In this document: in pieces, positions 19,834-33,970 of the stretch
Numbering within the stretch: the first letter of the stretch is position 1
Layout: each line of letters starts with the position of its first letter
Assembly: GCF_018687535.1 (NCBI RefSeq)
Contig: NZ_CP061295.1
Span: 62,001-126,000 of the forward strand
DNA length: 64,000 bases
Direction of reading: 5' to 3'
From: Polynucleobacter sp. MWH-S4W17
Lineage (GTDB): Bacteria > Pseudomonadota > Gammaproteobacteria > Burkholderiales > Burkholderiaceae
The notes under the pieces: model-generated
Seen by the model: the letters and a program-made list of their open reading frames with translations, nothing else
Databases searched by the model: none
Told to the model about the DNA's origin: nothing
Made by a program: the position numbers and the translations under genes

Positions 19834-22170
19834 ATGGCCTTACCTCCAAAAGACAAGCCGCCGCTGAATCAGCGTCCCATTCGTCCATCCGATAGACGCC
19901 CTCGGAATTCACGAGTAGAGCCTGGCTTGCCAGGGAATTCATCAGGCAGCCCTTTAATAAAGGCTTTACTCATTGTTGCCGCTGTAGGCGCGATAGCCCT
20001 GTCACTGGTCCTTGGTTATGCTTTTTTAATTGCCAAGCCGAATTTGCCAAAAATTTCCGCTTTAACTGATTACAACCCAAAAACACCTCTGCGGATTTAC
20101 ACCGCAGATAAGGTATTGATTGGTGAGTTTGGTGAAGAGCGTCGTAAAGTCATCCCGCTAAATGAAATTCCGATGGCAATGCGAAACGCCGTTATTGCTA
20201 CAGAGGACGATCGTTTCTATTCCCATGGCGGGGTTGACTACGTTGGGGTTCTTAGAGCGGGGGTTGCCAATCTCCGCGGACATTTAGCTCAGGGCGCCTC
20301 GACCATCACAATGCAGGTGGCAAGAAATTTCTTCTTAAGTAACGAGAAGACATTTAGCCGCAAGATTTACGAAATTCTTTTGGCATGGGAGATTGAATCT
20401 CAACTGACTAAAGACAAGATTTTAGAAATCTATATGAACCAAATTTTCTTGGGTCAAAGAGCTTTTGGTTTCTCAAGCGCAGCGCAAATTTACTTTGGTA
20501 TTGAATTGAAGGACATTAGCATTGCTCAAGCCGCAATGCTGGCTGGCCTGCCTAAGGCGCCTTCGGCTTATAACCCAGTGACCAACTACCGCCGTGCCAA
20601 GATTCGTCAAGAGTACATTCTTCAGCGCATGCGCGATCTGGGTTACATCACACCAGAGGAATACCAAAAAGCGATGATTGAAGAATTACATATTCGCGGC
20701 TTGGGTAATGAGTTTGCGGTTCGTGCTGACTTCCCCGCTGAAATGGTTCGTCAATTACTCTTCACGCAGTATGGAGAGGCAATCTATTCACAAGGGATCG
20801 ACGTCTACACGACTATCTTAAAAGCCGATCAAGATGCCGCTTATAAAGCAGTCCGACGTGGAATTTTTGAATACGATTTACGGCATGCTTATCGTGGCCC
20901 TGAGGGTTTTATCGATCTTCCCGAAGACTCTGTGAAGCGCCAGCGCGCGATTGACGAGGCATTACTTGCTTATCCGCAGTTGGATGATTTGCAGTCTGGG
21001 ATTGTGCTCGACGTTAAACCGAAAGAAATGCAAGTCATGATTTCGACTGGTGACACCATCACTATTAAAGGTGAGGGTATGAAATTGGCGGCTGCTTCTA
21101 TTACTGATAGCACTCAGCCCAAAAAACGCTTGCGCCCTGGCGCTATAGTGCGACTTCTTTCAGATGGAGGGGTTTGGAAATTGGCCCAGCTGCCACAAGT
21201 TGAGGCTGCCTTTGTGTCCATGAATGCAGAGACCGGCGCAATTCTATCTTTAGTGGGCGGCTTTGATTTCCGTCGTAACCAATTTAATCACGTGACGCAA
21301 GCTTTACGTCAGCCTGGTTCCTCATTTAAACCATTTATCTATGCCGCCGCCATTGAAAAAGGCTTTACCCCAAGTACGATGGTGAACGATGCACCTTTAT
21401 CTATTGGTGGCATGGAGACTGGCAGTCAGGCTTGGGAGCCAAAAAACTACGATGGCAAATATGATGGCATGATGCGCCTGCGCAATGCCTTGGCAAAATC
21501 AAAGAACTTAGTGTCGGTTCGCATTATTCGCGCCATCGGCCCTTCTTATGCGCAAGAATATATTCAGCGTTTTGGCTTTGAGCCAGAAAAGCACCCCCCT
21601 TACTTAACAATGGCTTTGGGCGCGGGTTCTGTAACCCCGTTGCAGATGGCCTCTGCTTATAGTGTATTTGCCAATGGGGGCTATCGTGTGGATCCATTCT
21701 TGATTGACAAGATGGTGGACTCTAAAGGCACCGTCATGTTCGAAGCAAAGCCTACGCATGCGGGTGAAGATGCGCCTCGTGTATTAGATGCGCGCACTGC
21801 ATTTGTAATGGATAGCATGCTGCAAGAAGTAACCAAGACGGGTACCGCAGCCTCAGCGCGTGGTAAGTTGGGACGAAGCGACATTGCAGGTAAAACAGGC
21901 ACAACGAATGATTCGCATGATGCCTGGTTTGCTGGCTATAACCCTAAAGTAGTTGCGATTGCATGGATTGGCTTTGATAAGCCTGCGAGTTTGGGCGATC
22001 GAGAGACTGGTGGCGGACTTGCTTTGCCAATGTGGATTTCTTATATGGCGACTGCATTAAAGGATAGCCCTCAGATCTCTCGCGAAGTGCCAAGCGGCGT
22101 AACGCAAGTTGATGGCGACTGGTTTATCCCGGACTTTGCTACCAATGGCGGTGTGCGCGAACTGCAATAG
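19834..22170 (+). CDS. ponA: Penicillin-binding protein 1A (class A PBP)
   Basis: The 778-residue bifunctional peptidoglycan synthase has a basic Pro-rich cytoplasmic tail and a membrane anchor (about 41-66). The GT51 glycosyltransferase domain has catalytic E124 in ATEDDRFYSHGG, plus GASTITMQVARNFFL. After a linker/OB region comes the transpeptidase domain with S496-x-x-K499 (GSSFKP), S556-K-N558 and K687-T-G689 (GKTGTTN). It makes and cross-links glycan strands at the inner membrane. It is divergent from the pil-like genes, the ponA/pil arrangement known from other proteobacteria. Confidence 0.96.
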   Translation: MALPPKDKPPLNQRPIRPSDRRPRNSRVEPGLPGNSSGSPLIKALLIVAAVGAIALSLVLGYAFLIAKPNLPKISALTDYNPKTPLRIYTADKVLIGEFGEERRKVIPLNEIPMAMRNAVIATEDDRFYSHGGVDYVGVLRAGVANLRGHLAQGASTITMQVARNFFLSNEKTFSRKIYEILLAWEIESQLTKDKILEIYMNQIFLGQRAFGFSSAAQIYFGIELKDISIAQAAMLAGLPKAPSAYNPVTNYRRAKIRQEYILQRMRDLGYITPEEYQKAMIEELHIRGLGNEFAVRADFPAEMVRQLLFTQYGEAIYSQGIDVYTTILKADQDAAYKAVRRGIFEYDLRHAYRGPEGFIDLPEDSVKRQRAIDEALLAYPQLDDLQSGIVLDVKPKEMQVMISTGDTITIKGEGMKLAAASITDSTQPKKRLRPGAIVRLLSDGGVWKLAQLPQVEAAFVSMNAETGAILSLVGGFDFRRNQFNHVTQALRQPGSSFKPFIYAAAIEKGFTPSTMVNDAPLSIGGMETGSQAWEPKNYDGKYDGMMRLRNALAKSKNLVSVRIIRAIGPSYAQEYIQRFGFEPEKHPPYLTMALGAGSVTPLQMASAYSVFANGGYRVDPFLIDKMVDSKGTVMFEAKPTHAGEDAPRVLDARTAFVMDSMLQEVTKTGTAASARGKLGRSDIAGKTGTTNDSHDAWFAGYNPKVVAIAWIGFDKPASLGDRETGGGLALPMWISYMATALKDSPQISREVPSGVTQVDGDWFIPDFATNGGVRELQ

Positions 22171-22182
22171 TTCGTTTTCAAC

Positions 22183-22887
22183 ATGGCACGGCAAGCGCGC
22201 ACAGTAATACCAGGCCAAGCAATGCATGTGATGGTCCGCGGCAATAATCGTGAAAATATTTTCTTTGCCGATGAAGATCGGCGCACTTATTTAGAGTGGC
22301 TGCGTGAAGCTGCTAGGCAGTTTGGTTGTGCCGTGCATGCGTTTGCTTTAATGCCTAACCATGTGCATTTGCTCATGACTCCCCAAAGCGAAGATTCGCT
22401 GGCGAAAACAATGCAGTCTCTTGGTCGCCGTTATGCCCAATATTTCAATCAACAGCATCGCCGCTCGGGAACCATTTGGGAGGGGCGATATCGCTCATCT
22501 TTGATTGACCCGGATTATTTTTTACGCTGCCAGCGTTATATAGAGCTCAACCCGGTCAGGGCTGGATATGAATCCAATCCCCAAAGCTCTACATGGACGA
22601 GTTTTGCAACCCACATTGGTGGCAATGCAGAGCCTTGGTTGGTAGACCATCAGCATTTTTGGAAGTTGGGTAACACCCCTTTTGAGAGGCAGATGAGCTG
22701 GTCAAACTTTGTAAAAGAGGGTGCGCCTCACTGGGAAGACCGCCAAATCACAGAATCTCTATTGCGATCCAAGCCTTGGGTCAGTGATATTTATGCCAAA
22801 AAGCTCTTTAAAGATACTCCGGAGCTTGCATTAATTCGCCATCGTGGGCGCCCTAGAAAAATTCACTCTTTAAATTCAATCACTTAG
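22183..22887 (+). CDS. REP-associated tyrosine (Y1/HUH) transposase
   Basis: The 234-residue protein is of the TnpA-REP/RayT group. The HUH motif is H60-V-H62 in LMPNHVHLLM. The catalytic tyrosine should be Y84 or Y87 (GRRYAQYFNQ), and IWEGRYRSSLID with YIELNPVRAGY completes the family pattern. These single-strand transposases are usually domesticated, one-copy genes that act on palindromic REP sequences. It sits 12 bases after ponA. An inverted pair with GGGACAGA cores lies just downstream in the gltB leader. The C-terminal about 70 residues are less conserved. Confidence 0.92.
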   Translation: MARQARTVIPGQAMHVMVRGNNRENIFFADEDRRTYLEWLREAARQFGCAVHAFALMPNHVHLLMTPQSEDSLAKTMQSLGRRYAQYFNQQHRRSGTIWEGRYRSSLIDPDYFLRCQRYIELNPVRAGYESNPQSSTWTSFATHIGGNAEPWLVDHQHFWKLGNTPFERQMSWSNFVKEGAPHWEDRQITESLLRSKPWVSDIYAKKLFKDTPELALIRHRGRPRKIHSLNSIT

Positions 22888-22936
22888 TTGATTAATGCTT
22901 TCCCTATATTTCCAATAGGGTATTGAGTATTTCGAC

Positions 22937-22991
22937 TCTGTCCCCATATATAGAATTCATATTGGTGCGACATCTAAATAAATGGGACAGA
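22937..22991. repeat. Inverted repeat TCTGTCCC / GGGACAGA downstream of the transposase
   Basis: TCTGTCCC (22937-22944) and GGGACAGA (22984-22991) are perfect inverted arms with 39 bases between. From memory, GTCTGTCCC-type motifs accompany Y1 transposases of this group in many genomes, so this may be a REP-like substrate of the adjacent gene. That link is recollection plus inference. It lies just upstream of the gltB promoter. Confidence 0.5.
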
Positions 22992-23006
22992 CTCATTTTA
23001 TTTTTA

Positions 23007-23035
23007 TTGCATCGGTGTGGGTATTCACCTATATT
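23007..23035 (+). promoter_or_regulatory. Candidate gltB promoter
   Basis: TTGCAT (23007-23012), a 17-base spacer and TATATT (23030-23035) give a good sigma-70 match. The transcript would start near 23042, leaving about a 40-base leader to the ATG at 23082. This also argues against an earlier gltB start at 22923. Confidence 0.5.
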
Positions 23036-23081
23036 GGATCCTCCAAAAGTAATTAGGCCTTTGTCGCCCCTCGGAAATACT

Positions 23082-27827
<4,746 letters not shown>

Positions 27828-27874
27828 GCCACTTAATTAATAAAGACATTAAGAAAAGATACTAAGGATTCGAT

Positions 27875-29338
27875 ATGGGTAAGGTCACTGGATTTATGGA
27901 GTTTGAGCGCGTCGGTGAGACGTACGAAGCGCCGGTTAAACGCCTCCATCATTACAAAGAGTTTGTGGCAGCACTAACTGATGAAGAAGCGAAGATTCAA
28001 GGCGCACGTTGTATGGATTGTGGTATCCCGTTTTGTAATAACGGCTGCCCAGTTAACAACATCATTCCCGACTTCAATGACTTGGTATTTCAGAATGATT
28101 GGAAGAATGCATTAGATGTTTTGCAATCAACCAATAACTTCCCAGAATTTACTGGTCGCATTTGCCCAGCTCCTTGCGAAGCTGCTTGTACCTTAGGGAT
28201 CAATAGCACTGCAGTCGGTATCAAGTCTATTGAGCATGCCATTATTGATAAAGGTTGGGAAAGTGGTTGGGTTAAGCCGCAACCTTCCAAAACGAAGACT
28301 GGTAAAAAAATCGCAGTAGTTGGTGGTGGCCCAGCGGGTATGGCGGCTGCACAGCAATTGGCTCGCGTTGGTCATGACGTCACTGTATTTGAAAAGAATG
28401 ATCGTGTTGGCGGCTTACTGCGTTACGGTATTCCTGATTTCAAGATGGAAAAGTGGTTGATTGATCGTCGTGTTGAGCAGATGCAAGCTGAAGGCGTTAA
28501 ATTTGAGACGGGTGTTTTCGTTGGTAAAGAGGCGATTGGCGCCGAAGTAAAAAATTACTCCAATAAGACAGTTTCTCCTGAGCAATTGATGAAAGACTTT
28601 GATGCGGTAGTGATCACCGGTGGTGCAGAGCAGCCACGTGATTTGCCGGTTCCAGGTCGTGAGTTGGCTGGCGTGCACTATGCGTTGGAATTTTTGATTC
28701 CGCAAAACAAAGAAAATGCTGGTGATTTCAAAAATGAAATTCGTGCAACTGATAAGCATGTAGTTGTTATTGGCGGTGGTGATACAGGTTCAGATTGCGT
28801 TGGAACATCAAACCGTCACGGCGCAACCAAGATTACTCAGTTTGAATTGCTCCCTCAACCCCCAGAAGTTGAGAACACCCCTTTAGTTTGGCCATATTGG
28901 CCAACAAAATTACGCACATCCTCTTCACATGAAGAAGGTTGTGATCGTGACTGGTCTGTTGGAACCAAGCGTTTTGAAGGCAAAAACGGCAAAGTTGAGA
29001 AACTGATTGGCGTTCGTCTGGAGTGGAAAGACGGCAAAATGGCTGAAGTGCCAAACTCAGAATTCGAAATTAAGGCAGATTTAGTGCTTTTGGCTATGGG
29101 TTTTGTGTCCCCAGTTCAGCAGGTATTGAGCGCGTTTGGCGTTGAGAAAGATGCTCGCGGTAATGCAAAAGCAACCGTAGATGGTCAAAATGCCTACCAA
29201 ACGAACGTTCCTAAGGTATTTGCTGCTGGCGATATGCGTCGTGGACAGTCTTTGGTGGTTTGGGCAATTCGTGAGGGTCGTCAATGCGCCCAAGCAGTAG
29301 ACCAGTATTTAATGGGGTCATCTGTTTTGCCCCGATAA
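27875..29338 (+). CDS. gltD: Glutamate synthase (NADPH) small subunit
   Basis: The 487-residue partner of GltB takes electrons from NADPH through FAD and 4Fe-4S centres. Cysteine clusters are near the N-terminus ([18 protein letters not shown] and [12 protein letters not shown]). The FAD-binding [16 protein letters not shown] lies at about residues 149-164 and an NADPH-binding [16 protein letters not shown] further on. The C-terminal FAD motif [15 protein letters not shown] is present. AAGGATTCG precedes the ATG. Confidence 0.97.
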   Translation: MGKVTGFMEFERVGETYEAPVKRLHHYKEFVAALTDEEAKIQGARCMDCGIPFCNNGCPVNNIIPDFNDLVFQNDWKNALDVLQSTNNFPEFTGRICPAPCEAACTLGINSTAVGIKSIEHAIIDKGWESGWVKPQPSKTKTGKKIAVVGGGPAGMAAAQQLARVGHDVTVFEKNDRVGGLLRYGIPDFKMEKWLIDRRVEQMQAEGVKFETGVFVGKEAIGAEVKNYSNKTVSPEQLMKDFDAVVITGGAEQPRDLPVPGRELAGVHYALEFLIPQNKENAGDFKNEIRATDKHVVVIGGGDTGSDCVGTSNRHGATKITQFELLPQPPEVENTPLVWPYWPTKLRTSSSHEEGCDRDWSVGTKRFEGKNGKVEKLIGVRLEWKDGKMAEVPNSEFEIKADLVLLAMGFVSPVQQVLSAFGVEKDARGNAKATVDGQNAYQTNVPKVFAAGDMRRGQSLVVWAIREGRQCAQAVDQYLMGSSVLPR

Positions 29339-29348
29339 TATCGAGGAT

Positions 29349-30203
29349 ATGAACAGTGGCCAGCCAAATTCTTTGGATGTAAGCAAGCAAGCTGCAGGTG
29401 AAGTTGTCGTCGCTATTAAAGACGTCAACTTTTCCTATGCTCTAGGTGAACGTCAGATTTTGTCTGGACTCAATATGGAGTTCCGACGCGGCCAGGTAGT
29501 GGCTGTAATGGGCGGCTCCGGATGCGGCAAGACCACCATTCTTCGGTTGATCGGCGGGCAATTTAATGCTCAATCAGGTCAAGTTTTATTTGAAGGTCAA
29601 GACATTGGCAAGATGAATGGTCCCGAGTTGATGGCTGCCCGTCGTCGCATGGGAATGCTTTTTCAGTTCGGAGCATTGTTCACTGACCTGAGTGTTTTTG
29701 AAAACGTTGCTTTTCCTCTTCGTGAACATACAGATCTCAGTGAAGAGCTATTGCACTCCTTAGTGCTTATGAAATTGAATGCAGTTGGCTTGCGCAGCGC
29801 AAGAGACTTAATGCCTTCGCAAATTTCTGGTGGCATGGCAAGACGTGTTGCCCTCGCTAGAGCCATTGCTTTAGATCCACCCCTCATCATGTACGACGAG
29901 CCATTTGCTGGCCTGGATCCCATCTCTCTTGGCATCACAGCACGCTTAATTCGTGATCTGAATAACGCCCTAGGAGCCACGAGTTTATTGGTTACGCACG
30001 ATGTTGAAGAGACTTTTGCAATAGCTGATTATGTATATTTCATTGCGAATGGCCGTATTGGTGCTGAAGGAACTCCTAAGGAATTAAGTCGCTCAGCAGA
30101 TCCTTTTGTTAGACAATTTTTAGATGCAGCGCCAGATGGCCCTGTACCTTTTCATTACCCAGGAAAAAGCTTAGAAGAAGATTTTGGAATGAGCACCTCA
30201 TGA
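29349..30203 (+). CDS. mlaF: Mla lipid transport ATPase MlaF
   Basis: The 284-residue ABC ATPase energises the MlaFEDB inner-membrane complex, which moves phospholipids between inner and outer membranes. It has Walker A GGSGCGKTT (about 55-63), signature ISGGMARRVALARA, Walker B PLIMYDEPFAGLD and an H-loop (LLVTHDVEE). The N-terminus has about 18 residues beyond the usual start. GAGG precedes the ATG at 29349. The stop overlaps the mlaE start (ATGA). Confidence 0.95.
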   Translation: MNSGQPNSLDVSKQAAGEVVVAIKDVNFSYALGERQILSGLNMEFRRGQVVAVMGGSGCGKTTILRLIGGQFNAQSGQVLFEGQDIGKMNGPELMAARRRMGMLFQFGALFTDLSVFENVAFPLREHTDLSEELLHSLVLMKLNAVGLRSARDLMPSQISGGMARRVALARAIALDPPLIMYDEPFAGLDPISLGITARLIRDLNNALGATSLLVTHDVEETFAIADYVYFIANGRIGAEGTPKELSRSADPFVRQFLDAAPDGPVPFHYPGKSLEEDFGMSTS

Positions 30204-30988
30204 CCACGCTTCTGAATCTGTTTGGCGACCTTGGATTTTTTGTACGTCGCAACTTAAGTAGTCTGGGTTTAGCTGCTCGTATGTTTGCGGCAGTGATCGC
30301 ACGCTCAGGATTCTTGCTCAAAAGACCACGTTTAGTGATTGATCAAATTTTGTTTGTCGGCAATCATTCTTTTGTGATCATTGCAGTCTCAGGATTATTT
30401 GTTGGATTCGTCTTAGGTTTGCAGGGTTACTACACCTTAAATCGTTATGGCTCAGAGCAAGCACTTGGCCTATTGGTTGCCCTCTCTTTAACTCGTGAGT
30501 TGGGTCCTGTCATTACCGCTTTATTGTTTGCCGGTAGAGCCGGCACTTCTTTAACTGCGGAGATTGGCCTCATGAAGGCTGGTGAACAATTGACTGCTAT
30601 GGAAATGATGGCAGTGGACCCTTTAGGGCGCGTGATTGCGCCGCGACTTTGGGCCGGCATTATTTCTATGCCAATCTTGGCAACTATTTTTACAGCAGTC
30701 GGCGTTCTCGGGGGTTACCTTGTGGGCGTTCCTTTGATTGGAGTCGACTCAGGCGCCTTCTGGTCACAGATGCAAGGCGGAGTGGACCTGTTTTCGGATA
30801 TTGGCAATGGCTTAATTAAAAGCATGGTGTTTGGTGTAGCGGTCACTTTTATTGCTCTTTATCAGGGCTATGAATCCAAGCCCACGCCTGAAGGCGTTTC
30901 GCAAGCCACTACTCGTACGGTGGTGATCTCTTCTTTATCGGTTTTAGCATTGGATTTCTTGCTAACCGCGATGATGTTCTCAAATTAG
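30200..30988 (+). CDS. mlaE: Mla permease MlaE
   Basis: The 262-residue inner-membrane protein is of the MlaE/YrbE family with about five to six membrane segments. The conserved central part reads LTRELGPVITALLFAGRAGT and MKAGEQLTAMEMMAVDPLGR. It forms the transmembrane dimer of the MlaFEDB complex that receives lipid from the MlaD hexamer. It overlaps mlaF by 4 bases, and mlaD follows after 21 bases. Confidence 0.95.
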   Translation: MTTLLNLFGDLGFFVRRNLSSLGLAARMFAAVIARSGFLLKRPRLVIDQILFVGNHSFVIIAVSGLFVGFVLGLQGYYTLNRYGSEQALGLLVALSLTRELGPVITALLFAGRAGTSLTAEIGLMKAGEQLTAMEMMAVDPLGRVIAPRLWAGIISMPILATIFTAVGVLGGYLVGVPLIGVDSGAFWSQMQGGVDLFSDIGNGLIKSMVFGVAVTFIALYQGYESKPTPEGVSQATTRTVVISSLSVLALDFLLTAMMFSN

Positions 30989-31009
30989 AAAGAATAAACT
31001 AGGGCTCTT

Positions 31010-31492
31010 ATGAGAAAAAGTGCAATTGATGTCTGGGTAGGAATCTTTGTTGCTATTGGTTTGCTGGCTGCTCTATTTCTCGCACTGAAGGTTGGCAATA
31101 TGAATGCAGTGTCGTTTGCGCCAACATACAAAATTTCTGCACGCTTTGACAATATCGGCGGCCTCAAACCTCGCGCACCAGTGAAAAGTGCAGGCGTGGT
31201 GGTTGGCAGAATTGCTAATATTTCCTTCGATGACAAAACTTATCAAGCAACGGTGGTGATGACCATTGAAGACTCCTATAAGTTTCCAAAGGATTCATCC
31301 GCTAAGATTTTGACATCCGGCTTATTGGGTGAGCAATACATTGGTCTTGAGGCGGGCGGATCAGATGATATGTTGACCAATGGCGAAAAGATTGCGCAGA
31401 CACAATCAGCCATTGTTTTAGAAAACTTGATCAGCCAGTTCCTTTACAATAAAGCAGCAGATAGCGGCCAAGAAAAGGGCGCAGCAAAGTGA
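31010..31492 (+). CDS. mlaD: MCE-domain protein MlaD
   Basis: The 160-residue protein has one N-terminal membrane anchor (about 7-28) and an MCE domain (about 38-118, with NIGGLKPRAPVKSAGVVVG and LTSGLLGEQYIGLE). MlaD hexamers form the periplasmic lipid channel on top of MlaE. It is slightly shorter than the E. coli protein (183) but has the complete MCE core. AGGG precedes the ATG. Confidence 0.95.
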   Translation: MRKSAIDVWVGIFVAIGLLAALFLALKVGNMNAVSFAPTYKISARFDNIGGLKPRAPVKSAGVVVGRIANISFDDKTYQATVVMTIEDSYKFPKDSSAKILTSGLLGEQYIGLEAGGSDDMLTNGEKIAQTQSAIVLENLISQFLYNKAADSGQEKGAAK

Positions 31493-32241
31493 TGTTGCTT
31501 TTTATGCGCAAAGTCAAGATGGTAATCTTGCTTGGTTTGATGGCCTCTTTGGTTGGCTGCGCATCCATTCCTGCTGGCGTAGAGCGCTCTCCCCAGGATC
31601 CTTGGGAGCCATTCAATCGCTCAGTTTTTGAATTTAACGAAGGCTTAGATGCTTATGTCCTTAAGCCGGTAGTTACAGGCTATCGTTTTGTATTGCCTGA
31701 ATTTGTACGCGATGGAATATATAACTTCTTTAGCAACTACAACGATATTTATACTGCTCTGTATAACTTGCTGCAAGGTAAGCCGGACTATGCCTTTAAT
31801 GACCTCATGCGCGTGGTGGTCAACACAACAATGGGATTGGGTGGATTCTTGGATCTAGCTACTCCTGGAGGTCTTGAGAAGCACAAAGAAGATTGGGGTC
31901 AAACCTTAGGTGTTTGGGGTGTGCCCTCAGGCCCTTATGTAGTTCTTCCGTTCTTTGGCCCAAGTAATGTGCGAGATACTTTTGGCACAGTAGCCGATTT
32001 AGAGTCGGACTATCTATTTAAGTATGTGAAGGATGTGGGTCTGCGAAATAGTATTACTGGTTTGCGTGTAGTGAACGCACGTAATACCTATTACGAGGCC
32101 GGTGATTTATTGGATGGCGCTGCAATTGATAAGTACAGCTTCTTACGAGATGCTTATATCCAAAGACGTGCCTATCAGATTAACGAGGGCAAAGATGAGG
32201 AGGAGCCTAGCATGCCTCCTTACGAGAACGGATATCAGTAA
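31492..32241 (+). CDS. mlaA: Outer-membrane lipoprotein MlaA (VacJ)
   Basis: The protein is about 249 residues with a lipoprotein signal (lipobox LVGC, then ASIPAGVERS). The family hallmark DPWEPFNRSVFEFNEGLD comes just after it. Later blocks include GVPSGPYVVLPFFGPSNVRD. MlaA removes mislocalised phospholipid from the outer leaflet with OmpC-type porins and hands it to MlaC. The ATG at 31492 overlaps the mlaD stop by one base (TGATG). A GTG at 31489 and an ATG at 31504 are alternatives. In E. coli mlaA is unlinked to mlaFEDCB, whereas here it is inside the operon. Confidence 0.95.
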   Translation: MLLFMRKVKMVILLGLMASLVGCASIPAGVERSPQDPWEPFNRSVFEFNEGLDAYVLKPVVTGYRFVLPEFVRDGIYNFFSNYNDIYTALYNLLQGKPDYAFNDLMRVVVNTTMGLGGFLDLATPGGLEKHKEDWGQTLGVWGVPSGPYVVLPFFGPSNVRDTFGTVADLESDYLFKYVKDVGLRNSITGLRVVNARNTYYEAGDLLDGAAIDKYSFLRDAYIQRRAYQINEGKDEEEPSMPPYENGYQ

Positions 32242-32294
32242 GTCTGAGCGGCTTAATCAACTCGCATTGATGTACAGATAATGAAATGGAACCT

Positions 32295-32936
32295 ATGAAA
32301 ATTCAAAAAATACTTACTCAATATTTAGCGACAAGTTTGTTTTTGGTTTCTGGTGCTCTTTTTGCACAGGCTCCTGATCAAACAACTCCGCCGGATGTCT
32401 TAATTAAAATAGTTGTCACTGAGGTGATGACAACAGTGAAGGCTGATCCCGATATTCAAAAAGGCAATATCCCCAAGATTGTGGAGTTGGTCGAGAAGAA
32501 AATTGTTCCATATACCGACATGCGTCGCACTACAGAAATGGCGATGGGTCCTAACTGGAAAAAGGCAACGACCGAGCAACAGGCTCAACTGACTTCCGAG
32601 TTTAAGAATCTGCTCATTCGCACTTACTCAGGCGCTTTGAGCCAGCTACGTGACCAAACTGTGCAATTTAAGGCTTTGCGTGCCGCGCCTGACGATAGAG
32701 AAGTAGTTGTTAAAACTGTAGTGCTTGGTCGTGGCGATCCAGTACCTTTGGATTACCGCCTTGAAAAAACAGCTAATGGTTGGAAGGTCTACGACATGAA
32801 CATCATGGGCGTTTGGTTGGTTGAGGCTTATCGCAATCAGTTTTCTAATCAGATCAGTCAAAACGGCATTGAAGGCTTGGTGAAGTTTTTGCAAGACCGC
32901 AATAAGCAATTAGCCACTGCTAAACCAGCCAATTAA
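32295..32936 (+). CDS. mlaC: Periplasmic phospholipid carrier MlaC
   Basis: The 213-residue exported protein has a signal peptide cleaved near LFAQA. The MlaC/Ttg2D fold is recognised from KIVPYTDMRRTTEMAMGPNW, FKNLLIRTYSGALSQLRD and a C-terminal WKVYDMNIMGVWLVEAYRNQ. MlaC carries lipid between MlaA and MlaD. An ATG 9 bases upstream (32286) is also in frame. I prefer 32295, where the signal peptide starts MKIQK and TGGA precedes. Confidence 0.94.
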   Translation: MKIQKILTQYLATSLFLVSGALFAQAPDQTTPPDVLIKIVVTEVMTTVKADPDIQKGNIPKIVELVEKKIVPYTDMRRTTEMAMGPNWKKATTEQQAQLTSEFKNLLIRTYSGALSQLRDQTVQFKALRAAPDDREVVVKTVVLGRGDPVPLDYRLEKTANGWKVYDMNIMGVWLVEAYRNQFSNQISQNGIEGLVKFLQDRNKQLATAKPAN

Positions 32937-32939
32937 TTG

Positions 32940-33212
32940 ATGAGTACAAACATCATGCCCTTTCTTTTGCCTAAAAAAGTGACGCAAGAAAATGCATTGC
33001 AGTTACAAAAAGAAGGCTTGTTAAATAGTCCAAATTTACGCTCGATTGATTGCTCCGAATTGAAAGATTTTGATTCGACAGTGTTAACTGTTTTGTTGGC
33101 ATGGCAGAAAAAGCTCTTGGCCAGTGGCCAATCTATTTCAGTTGAGCATGCGCCTGAAAAGTTAAAAGTCCTCGCTGGTGTTTACGGCGTAAATGTATTG
33201 CTAGGTTTGTAA
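32940..33212 (+). CDS. mlaB: STAS-domain protein MlaB
   Basis: The 90-residue protein has a STAS-like core: a conserved Ser/Asp stretch RSIDCSELKDFDSTVLTVLL, then a helix and SISVEHAPEKLKVLAGVYGV. MlaB binds MlaF and is needed for the assembly or activity of the ABC complex. The ATG lies 4 bases after the mlaC stop. Its own stop overlaps the next start (TAATG). Confidence 0.88.
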   Translation: MSTNIMPFLLPKKVTQENALQLQKEGLLNSPNLRSIDCSELKDFDSTVLTVLLAWQKKLLASGQSISVEHAPEKLKVLAGVYGVNVLLGL

Positions 33213-33970
33213 TGACGATACATCCTGCAATTTCCATCCAAAATATATCTAAGCAATACGGAGCACTTCAGGCTTTAGATGATGTTTCATTGAGCATTGA
33301 GCCAGGGGAATTTTTCGGTTTATTGGGGCCCAATGGTGCTGGCAAAACTACCTTGATTTCTATTTTGGCTGGTCTAGTGAGGCCTAGCCATGGTCATGCC
33401 GCCATCATGGGCGCAGATGTTCAGAAGGGGTTTCGTGAGGCACGCCGGATGTTAGGTGTGGTTCCTCAAGAGTTAGTCTTTGACCCCTTTTTTACTGTTC
33501 GTGAAACTTTACGTTTTCAATCCGGTTATTTTGGGATTAAAAATAACGATGCGTGGATTGATGAGATTATGGCTAATCTTGACCTCACCTCCAAAGCAGA
33601 TAGCAATATGCGTTCTTTGTCTGGCGGAATGAAGCGTCGAGTACTTGTAGCTCAGGCTTTAGTTCATAGACCGCCGGTCATTATTTTGGATGAGCCGACT
33701 GCTGGGGTGGATGTTGAGTTACGTCAATCCTTATGGCAATTTATTAGCCGGTTGAATCAAGACGGCCATACGATTGTTCTGACTACCCATTACTTGGAAG
33801 AGGCAGAAGCTTTGTGTCAACGCATTGCCATGCTCAAACAAGGCAAGATTGTGGCTCTAGATACCACCGCTAATTTATTAAGTCGTTATGGATCTGTCAA
33901 AAAAGATGGTGAAGGTAAAACGGACTTAGAAGAAGTCTTTGTCAACATCATGTCGGGGAGTGCGCAATGA
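33212..33970 (+). CDS. ABC-2 type exporter ATPase (YadG-like)
   Basis: The 252-residue ATPase has Walker A GPNGAGKTT (about 39-47), signature RSLSGGMKRRVLVAQAL, Walker B VIILDEPTAGVD and the H-loop LTTHYLEEAE. It is of the DRR/YadG class that pairs with ABC-2 permeases. It overlaps the mlaB stop by one base and the permease start by 4 bases, so it is part of the same operon. The substrate is unknown. The place next to mla genes suggests an envelope lipid or polymer, which is inference. Confidence 0.9.
   Translation: MTIHPAISIQNISKQYGALQALDDVSLSIEPGEFFGLLGPNGAGKTTLISILAGLVRPSHGHAAIMGADVQKGFREARRMLGVVPQELVFDPFFTVRETLRFQSGYFGIKNNDAWIDEIMANLDLTSKADSNMRSLSGGMKRRVLVAQALVHRPPVIILDEPTAGVDVELRQSLWQFISRLNQDGHTIVLTTHYLEEAEALCQRIAMLKQGKIVALDTTANLLSRYGSVKKDGEGKTDLEEVFVNIMSGSAQ

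Noticed and set aside
22923-23081. N-terminal 53-residue extension of the gltB frame
   Set aside because: It matches nothing in glutamate synthase, covers a good promoter (23007-23035) and the inverted repeat, and the propeptide/Cys26 layout fits the start at 23082.
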